Source: Armatimonadota bacterium (GTDB lineage Bacteria > Sysuimicrobiota > Sysuimicrobiia > Sysuimicrobiales > Humicultoraceae). Taken from it: a DNA stretch of 64,000 bases. Each line of letters begins with the position of its first letter. Position 1 is the first letter of the stretch. A model generated the notes under the pieces. That model was not told where the DNA came from and made no database searches. It saw only the letters and a program-made list of their open reading frames with translations. Made by a program: the position numbers and the translations under genes. Location: contig JAVHLY010000008.1 of NCBI GenBank assembly GCA_031081585.1, positions 1-64,000 of the forward strand, read 5' to 3'. This document shows positions 60,171 to 64,000 of the stretch, one piece after another.

Positions 60171-61589
60171 TCAGGTCTCCCGTCCCGGACCGGGGGCCAG
60201 CGTGGCGAAGGCGGCCAGCACCGCCTCCAGGTCCTCGGGGAGGAGCGTGCGGGCGTCGAGGCGGAGGGCGTCGTCCTGGACCCGCACGATGACGGGCGGA
60301 CGGTGCGCCCGCAGGCGCGCCGCCCACGCCGCGGCCCGGCCGTCGCGCGGCTGGACCAGGACGGCCGCCGACGGGATCGCCACGTCCGGCAGCGCCCCGC
60401 CCCCCGTCTGGCACGTGGAGGCGACCACCGTGACCTGGGCGGCCCGGTCGAGGCGCTCGCGCAGGTGGCGGGCCAGCCACAGCGCCCGGTCCATGACCTC
60501 CTTCAGGTCCGCGCCCAGCATGCGCAGGACCGGGACCTCCTCCCAGGCCCGCTCCGGGTCGAGGTAGTGACGCAGGGTGGCCGCCAGCGCGGCCAGGTCG
60601 AGGCGATCGATGCGCACCGCCCGCGCCAGGGGATGGCGGCGGCAGACGTCCACGGCCTGGCGGCGGCCCACCAGGATGCCTGCCTGCGGCCCGCCCAGCA
60701 GCTTGTCCCCGCTGAAGGTGACGAGGTCGGCGCCGGCGGCCACCGTCTCCTGCACCATCGGTTCGGGCGGGAGCCCGCGCGTGCGCAGGTCCACGAGCGC
60801 CCCGCTGCCCAGGTCGACCACCACGGGCAGCCCGCGGGCCCGGCCGAACGCCACCAGCTCCGCCACGGAGGTCTCGTGGACGAAGCCGCGCAGGGCGAAG
60901 TTGCTGCGGTGCACCTTGAGGAGCAGGCCCGTGGCGGGGCCCACCGCCCGCTCGTAGTCGCGGAGGTAGGTGCGGTTGGTCGTGCCCACCTCCACCAGCC
61001 GCACGCCCGCCTGGGCCATGATCTCGGGCATGCGGAAGGCGTCGCCGATCTCCACGAGCTCGCCGCGCGAGACCACCGCCTCCCGCCCGGCCCCCAGCGC
61101 CGCCAGCGCCAGCAGGACCGCCGCGGCGTTGTTGTTCACCACCAGGCCGGCTTCCGCCCCGGTGACCACCTGCAGCAGGGGCTCGACGTGCGCCTGCCGG
61201 GAGCCCCGCTCACCGGTCGACGGGTCGAGCTCCAGCATGGTGTAGCCGGCCAGGGTCTCCCGCACTGCCTCCTGCGCCGCGGCGCTCAGCGGCGCCCGCC
61301 CAAGGTTCGTGTGGATGAGGACGCCGGTGGCGTTCACCGCCCGCACCAGCGTGGGCGCGCGCAGGCGGGCCACCGCCGCGGCGCTCTCCTCGAGCAGGGC
61401 GTCGGGCGACCAGTCCGCCGGGGCCGTCCCCTCGAGCAGGCGTCGGCGCGCCTCCTCCACCACGCGGCGCACACAGGCCACCGCCGCCGGCCGCGGGACC
61501 CCGTCCACGTGGCCTCGCGCCTCCAGGTCCTGCACGAGCTGGTCCACCGACGGCAGGTGGCGCAGGCGGGGGTCGGCCGGTGCGCTCAC
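60171..61589 (-). CDS. selA: Selenocysteine synthase (L-seryl-tRNA(Sec) selenium transferase)
   Basis: PLP enzyme converting seryl-tRNA(Sec) to selenocysteinyl-tRNA(Sec), 472 residues. '[16 protein letters not shown]' is the N-terminal tRNA-binding region; '[24 protein letters not shown]', '[36 protein letters not shown]' and the PLP-lysine motif [17 protein letters not shown] are typical of bacterial SelA. GTG 61589 is used as the start. It overlaps no neighbour; PHP ends four bases upstream. Together with SelB, it indicates selenoproteins somewhere in the genome. Confidence 0.96.
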   Translation of the reverse strand: MSAPADPRLRHLPSVDQLVQDLEARGHVDGVPRPAAVACVRRVVEEARRRLLEGTAPADWSPDALLEESAAAVARLRAPTLVRAVNATGVLIHTNLGRAPLSAAAQEAVRETLAGYTMLELDPSTGERGSRQAHVEPLLQVVTGAEAGLVVNNNAAAVLLALAALGAGREAVVSRGELVEIGDAFRMPEIMAQAGVRLVEVGTTNRTYLRDYERAVGPATGLLLKVHRSNFALRGFVHETSVAELVAFGRARGLPVVVDLGSGALVDLRTRGLPPEPMVQETVAAGADLVTFSGDKLLGGPQAGILVGRRQAVDVCRRHPLARAVRIDRLDLAALAATLRHYLDPERAWEEVPVLRMLGADLKEVMDRALWLARHLRERLDRAAQVTVVASTCQTGGGALPDVAIPSAAVLVQPRDGRAAAWAARLRAHRPPVIVRVQDDALRLDARTLLPEDLEAVLAAFATLAPGPGRET

Positions 61590-61593
61590 CGGG

Positions 61594-62493
61594 CTACTCC
61601 GCTTCCAGCCGGATCGGCGGCGGGTGGGGTTGCGGTCGCCGCCCCTCCAGGCGCTCGCGCAGGCGCGTCACCACCTCGGGCGGCACATACTGGCTGCCCA
61701 GCGGCACGCGGGTGGCCAGGTCGCCGCCGTGGAAGTCGGTGCCGCCCGTCACCAGCATCTCGTACCGCCGCGCCAGCGCCAGGTAGGTCTCGACCATGGC
61801 AGGCGTGTGGTCGGGGTAGTAGACCTCCAGGCCCTCCAGCCCCTCTCCCAGCAGGGCCTCGACAGCGGCGTCGTCGGCGAGCCACCCGGGATGGGCCAGC
61901 ACCGGCACTCCCCCAGCCGCGCGGATCACCTGCACCGCCTGCTGCGGGGTGAGCTTCAGGCGCTCCACGTAGGCCGGGCCGTGGCGACCGATGTAGCGGG
62001 CGAAGGCCTCCGCGGTCTCGCGCACGTACCCGGCCTCGACGAGCGCCCGGGCCACGTGGGGCCGCCCCACCGCCCCCTCCCCGGCCAGCGCCAGCACCCG
62101 CTCCATGGCGATGGGCAGGCCGAGCGCGGCCAGCTTCTCCACCATGCGCCGCGCCCGGTCCACGCGCCCGTCGCGCAGGCGCACGAGGAAGGCCTGGAAC
62201 CACGGCACGCGGTGGTCGATGCCGTAGCCGAGCACGTGCACCTCCGCACCGGGGACGTCGGTGTTGAGCTCCACCGCCGGGATGAGCTCGATGCCCTCGG
62301 CCGCCGCCGCGGCCTGGGCTGCGGCCAGCCCCTCCGTGGTGTCGTGGTCGGCCACGGCCAGCACCTGCACGCCGGACCGCCGGGCCAGGCGCACCACGTC
62401 CGCCGGCGGGAGGAGGCCGTCGCTGGCCGTGGTGTGGACGTGCAGGTCGATGCGCACCGTGCCCTGCGCCTCCGCCGCGGGCCCTCCGGTCAC
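61594..62493 (-). CDS. PHP-domain phosphoesterase
   Basis: Metal-dependent phosphoesterase of 299 residues. Motifs: IDLHVHTTASDG (motif 1), 'AVADHDTTEGL' (motif 2), 'PAVELNTDV' (motif 3), 'LGYGID', 'PVLAHPGW' and 'VTGGTDFHGGD'. This is the YciV/TrpH type, of which E. coli RNase AM (YciV) trims 5' ends of rRNA and hydrolyses 3',5'-bisphosphonucleotides. A role in nucleotide or RNA turnover is therefore plausible. GTG 62493 overlaps the ymdB-like stop by four bases, so the two phosphoesterases are translationally coupled. Confidence 0.88.
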   Translation of the reverse strand: MTGGPAAEAQGTVRIDLHVHTTASDGLLPPADVVRLARRSGVQVLAVADHDTTEGLAAAQAAAAAEGIELIPAVELNTDVPGAEVHVLGYGIDHRVPWFQAFLVRLRDGRVDRARRMVEKLAALGLPIAMERVLALAGEGAVGRPHVARALVEAGYVRETAEAFARYIGRHGPAYVERLKLTPQQAVQVIRAAGGVPVLAHPGWLADDAAVEALLGEGLEGLEVYYPDHTPAMVETYLALARRYEMLVTGGTDFHGGDLATRVPLGSQYVPPEVVTRLRERLEGRRPQPHPPPIRLEAE

Positions 62494-63278
62494 CCCTCCA
62501 CCGTCTCCCGGACGAGCTGGATGCGGCGAATCTCTCGTGCCCGGCCGTCCGCGTCCAGGGTGACGGCGATCCCGTTGAGCTGCACCGGGCCCTTGGCCAC
62601 TGTGAACCGCATGGGCAGCCCGGTGAGGAAGTGTTCGAGGATGGGCTCGCGCGCCATGCCGATGATGCCGTCGCGCGGCCCGGTCATGCCCAGGTCGGTG
62701 ATGTAGGCCGTCCCGCCCGGCAGGATGCGCTCGTCGGCGGTCTGGACGTGCGTGTGCGTCCCGGCCACGACGCTGACCTGCCCGTCCAGGTGCCAGCCCA
62801 TCGCCACCTTCTCCGAGGTCACCTCGGCGTGGAAGTCCACGACGATGAAAGGCGTCTGCGTGCGCAGCTCTTCCGTCAGGGCGCGGGCGGCGCGGAAGGG
62901 GTCGTCGAGCTCGCCCATGAAGACCCGCCCCTGCAGGTTCATCACCGCGGCCAGCCGGCCCCCCACCTCCAGGGTGAGGACGCCCCGCCCCGGTGCTCCG
63001 GGCGGGTAGTTGGCCGGGCGCAGGAGGCGCGGGTGCGCGTCCAGGAGGGCGTAGGCGGCGCGGGCGTGCCAGGTGTGATTGCCGCCGGTGATGACGTCCA
63101 CGCCGGCGGCGAAGATCTCCTCGGCGGTCTCGGCGGTGATGCCTACGCCGCCGGCGGCGTTCTCCCCGTTGGCCACGACGAGGTCGGCATCGTGCTCCCG
63201 GCGCAGGCGGGGCAACTCGGCCCGCAGGAGGCGGCGGCCCGGCCGCCCGCAGATGTCGCCGATCATCAGGACGCGCAT
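62490..63278 (-). CDS. ymdB: YmdB-family metallophosphoesterase (2',3'-cNMP phosphodiesterase type)
   Basis: Calcineurin-like phosphoesterase of 262 residues of the TIGR00282 group. 'VLMIGDICGRPGRRLL', 'VVANGENAAGGVGIT', 'VITGGNHTWH', 'VVDFHAEVTSEKVAMGWHLDGQVSVVAGTHTHVQTADERILPGGTAYITDLGMTGP' contain the metal-binding D, N and H residues. Bacillus YmdB hydrolyses 2',3'-cyclic nucleotides and affects biofilm and motility; its gene normally follows rny (RNase Y), which is not visible here. GGAGGAG lies 5-6 bases before ATG 63278. Coupled with the PHP gene. Confidence 0.9.
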   Translation of the reverse strand: MRVLMIGDICGRPGRRLLRAELPRLRREHDADLVVANGENAAGGVGITAETAEEIFAAGVDVITGGNHTWHARAAYALLDAHPRLLRPANYPPGAPGRGVLTLEVGGRLAAVMNLQGRVFMGELDDPFRAARALTEELRTQTPFIVVDFHAEVTSEKVAMGWHLDGQVSVVAGTHTHVQTADERILPGGTAYITDLGMTGPRDGIIGMAREPILEHFLTGLPMRFTVAKGPVQLNGIAVTLDADGRAREIRRIQLVRETVEG

Positions 63279-63320
63279 GGAGGGCTCCTCCGCGGTAGTA
63301 TGCCCCATGGCGGCCCGGGT

Positions 63321-63377
63321 GAGGAGAGGTGGGGCCGACGGGTGTGAGCGGTCCGGGCGAGGAGAGGTGGGGCCGAC
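63321..63377. repeat. Two copies of a 19-bp direct repeat
   Basis: GAGGAGAGGTGGGGCCGAC occurs at 63321-63339 and 63359-63377 (period 38) in the divergent region between ymdB and the last gene. No promoter is evident within it; it may bind a regulator or be a simple duplication. Confidence 0.7.
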
Positions 63378-63485
63378 CGGGGGCTCCGCCCGCAGCCCGG
63401 CCGGGACTCTCGGGGAAAGCCGCCCGCCAGCCGCGCGGTCGCGGACAGCCGCAGCGCCCGGGCGCAGAGAGGAGGCGATGTTGCA

Positions 63486-64000
63486 GTGGCCATCCCTGCC
63501 GCTCAAGTGCTCGAGCAGCTCCTGGCCGTCTTGCGCGAGGCGTTCGACGGGCCGGCCGACCCTCGGTGGAGCTACTTCACGACCAACGCGCCCGGCGCGG
63601 GGCTCCTCGGCGCGCTCGAGGGGGTGGACGCGGCCCTGGCCTCCCGCCCCGTCGGTGGGACGTCGGTGGCCGCGCACGTCCACCACGAGGTCTTCGCGCT
63701 GGAGGCGACTGCAGCGTGGATCCGCGGCGACCGCAGCCGGCGCGACTGGTCACAGAGCTGGCGGGTGCAGCGCGTGGACACCACGGCCTGGGAGGCCCTC
63801 CGGCAGGCGCTGCGGCGCGCCTACGAGGACCTGCGAGGTGCGGTGCAGACGCACGGGCTGGACAGCGAGGAGACCCCGGCGTGGGCTCGCGAGCCATCCT
63901 GCAACCCACCGGGGCCGCGCGATCCCCGTGAGGCTGCGGCGATCATTGCGGAGGCGCTGCGGCAGGTCTTCGGGCAGCACCTGCAGGCCGCGCTCCTCAA
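63486..64000 (+). CDS. DinB-like four-helix protein, 3' part cut by window edge
   Basis: An open frame runs from GTG 63486 (behind AGAGGAGGCG) through the window end, giving 171 codons. It is helical with Trp and His residues ('FDGPADPRWSYFTTNAPGAGLLGALEGVDAALASRP', 'VAAHVHHEVFALEATAAWIRGDRSRRDWSQSWRVQRV', 'WEALRQALRRAYEDLRGAVQTHG'), consistent with the DinB/YfiT-like metal-dependent superfamily. A neighbouring ATG at 63478 is in another frame, whose product lacks this pattern. The stop codon is outside the window. Function unknown. Confidence 0.6.
   Translation, partial: MAIPAAQVLEQLLAVLREAFDGPADPRWSYFTTNAPGAGLLGALEGVDAALASRPVGGTSVAAHVHHEVFALEATAAWIRGDRSRRDWSQSWRVQRVDTTAWEALRQALRRAYEDLRGAVQTHGLDSEETPAWAREPSCNPPGPRDPREAAAIIAEALRQVFGQHLQAALL

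Overview
The window is 64 kb of very GC-rich bacterial chromosome with tightly packed genes, many GTG starts, 1-13 base overlaps between operon members and strong third-position GC, which produces long meaningless antisense ORFs. There is no rRNA gene, so taxonomy is inference only. The genes point to a diderm (LPS-exporting) member of the Terrabacteria side of the tree. An lptF-lptC-lptA-lptD block implies an LPS-type outer membrane. A valine T-box leader, a Gram-positive-type SOS box on lexA, PdxST-type vitamin B6 synthesis and LL-diaminopimelate aminotransferase are typical of Firmicutes/Chloroflexi/Armatimonadota-like lineages. An uncultured phylum near Armatimonadota or CSP1-3/Sysuimicrobiota would fit, but this is not proven.

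Layout. 0-1.1 kb: end of a GtrA-like membrane gene, three tRNAs (Arg, Lys, Leu) and an EthD-fold protein. 1.3-7.1 kb: proteostasis block tig-clpP-clpX-lon. 7.1-8.3 kb: a 7Fe-type ferredoxin divergent from a GntR regulator. 8.3-12.1 kb: T-box-controlled valS and a SPOR protein. 12.1-18.1 kb: a CoA-ester beta-oxidation module resembling the lower phenylacetate pathway (two enoyl-CoA hydratase/isomerases, 3-hydroxyacyl-CoA dehydrogenase, thiolase), preceded by a crotonase fused to a zinc ribbon. 18.1-21.8 kb: ribonucleotide reductase nrdA-nrdB under putative NrdR boxes and an adenosylcobalamin riboswitch; NrdB carries the residues of the Mn/Fe class Ic enzymes. 21.9-26.3 kb: TPP riboswitch and thiW-cytX-thiM-thiE-thiD salvage operon. 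26.3-28.2 kb: pdxS-pdxT behind an FMN riboswitch, an unexpected pairing. 29.4-31.7 kb: tyrosine recombinase, lexA, HAD hydrolase. 31.8-40.6 kb: hflX, dapL, miaA, mutL, mutS, all leftward. 40.7-46.7 kb: six exported or lipid-anchored proteins including an S8 protease with less GC-rich DNA. 46.8-52.1 kb: LPS transport operon. 52.2-56.6 kb: a cobalamin-binding-type protein and a sugar-type ABC transporter without its ATPase. 56.7-61.6 kb: selenocysteine machinery (tRNA-Sec, selB, selA). 61.6-64 kb: PHP phosphoesterase, YmdB-type phosphodiesterase and a truncated DinB-like gene.

The 18-28 kb segment reads as a cofactor-regulation hub. Three different riboswitches (AdoCbl, TPP, FMN) with three different apparent outputs control deoxynucleotide synthesis, thiamin precursor salvage and pyridoxal phosphate synthesis. 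A fourth RNA sensor, the valine T-box, lies about 10 kb upstream. The most notable observations are the FMN riboswitch in front of pdxST, the class Ic RNR under combined NrdR and B12-riboswitch control, and a ClpP whose catalytic Asp is Asn.
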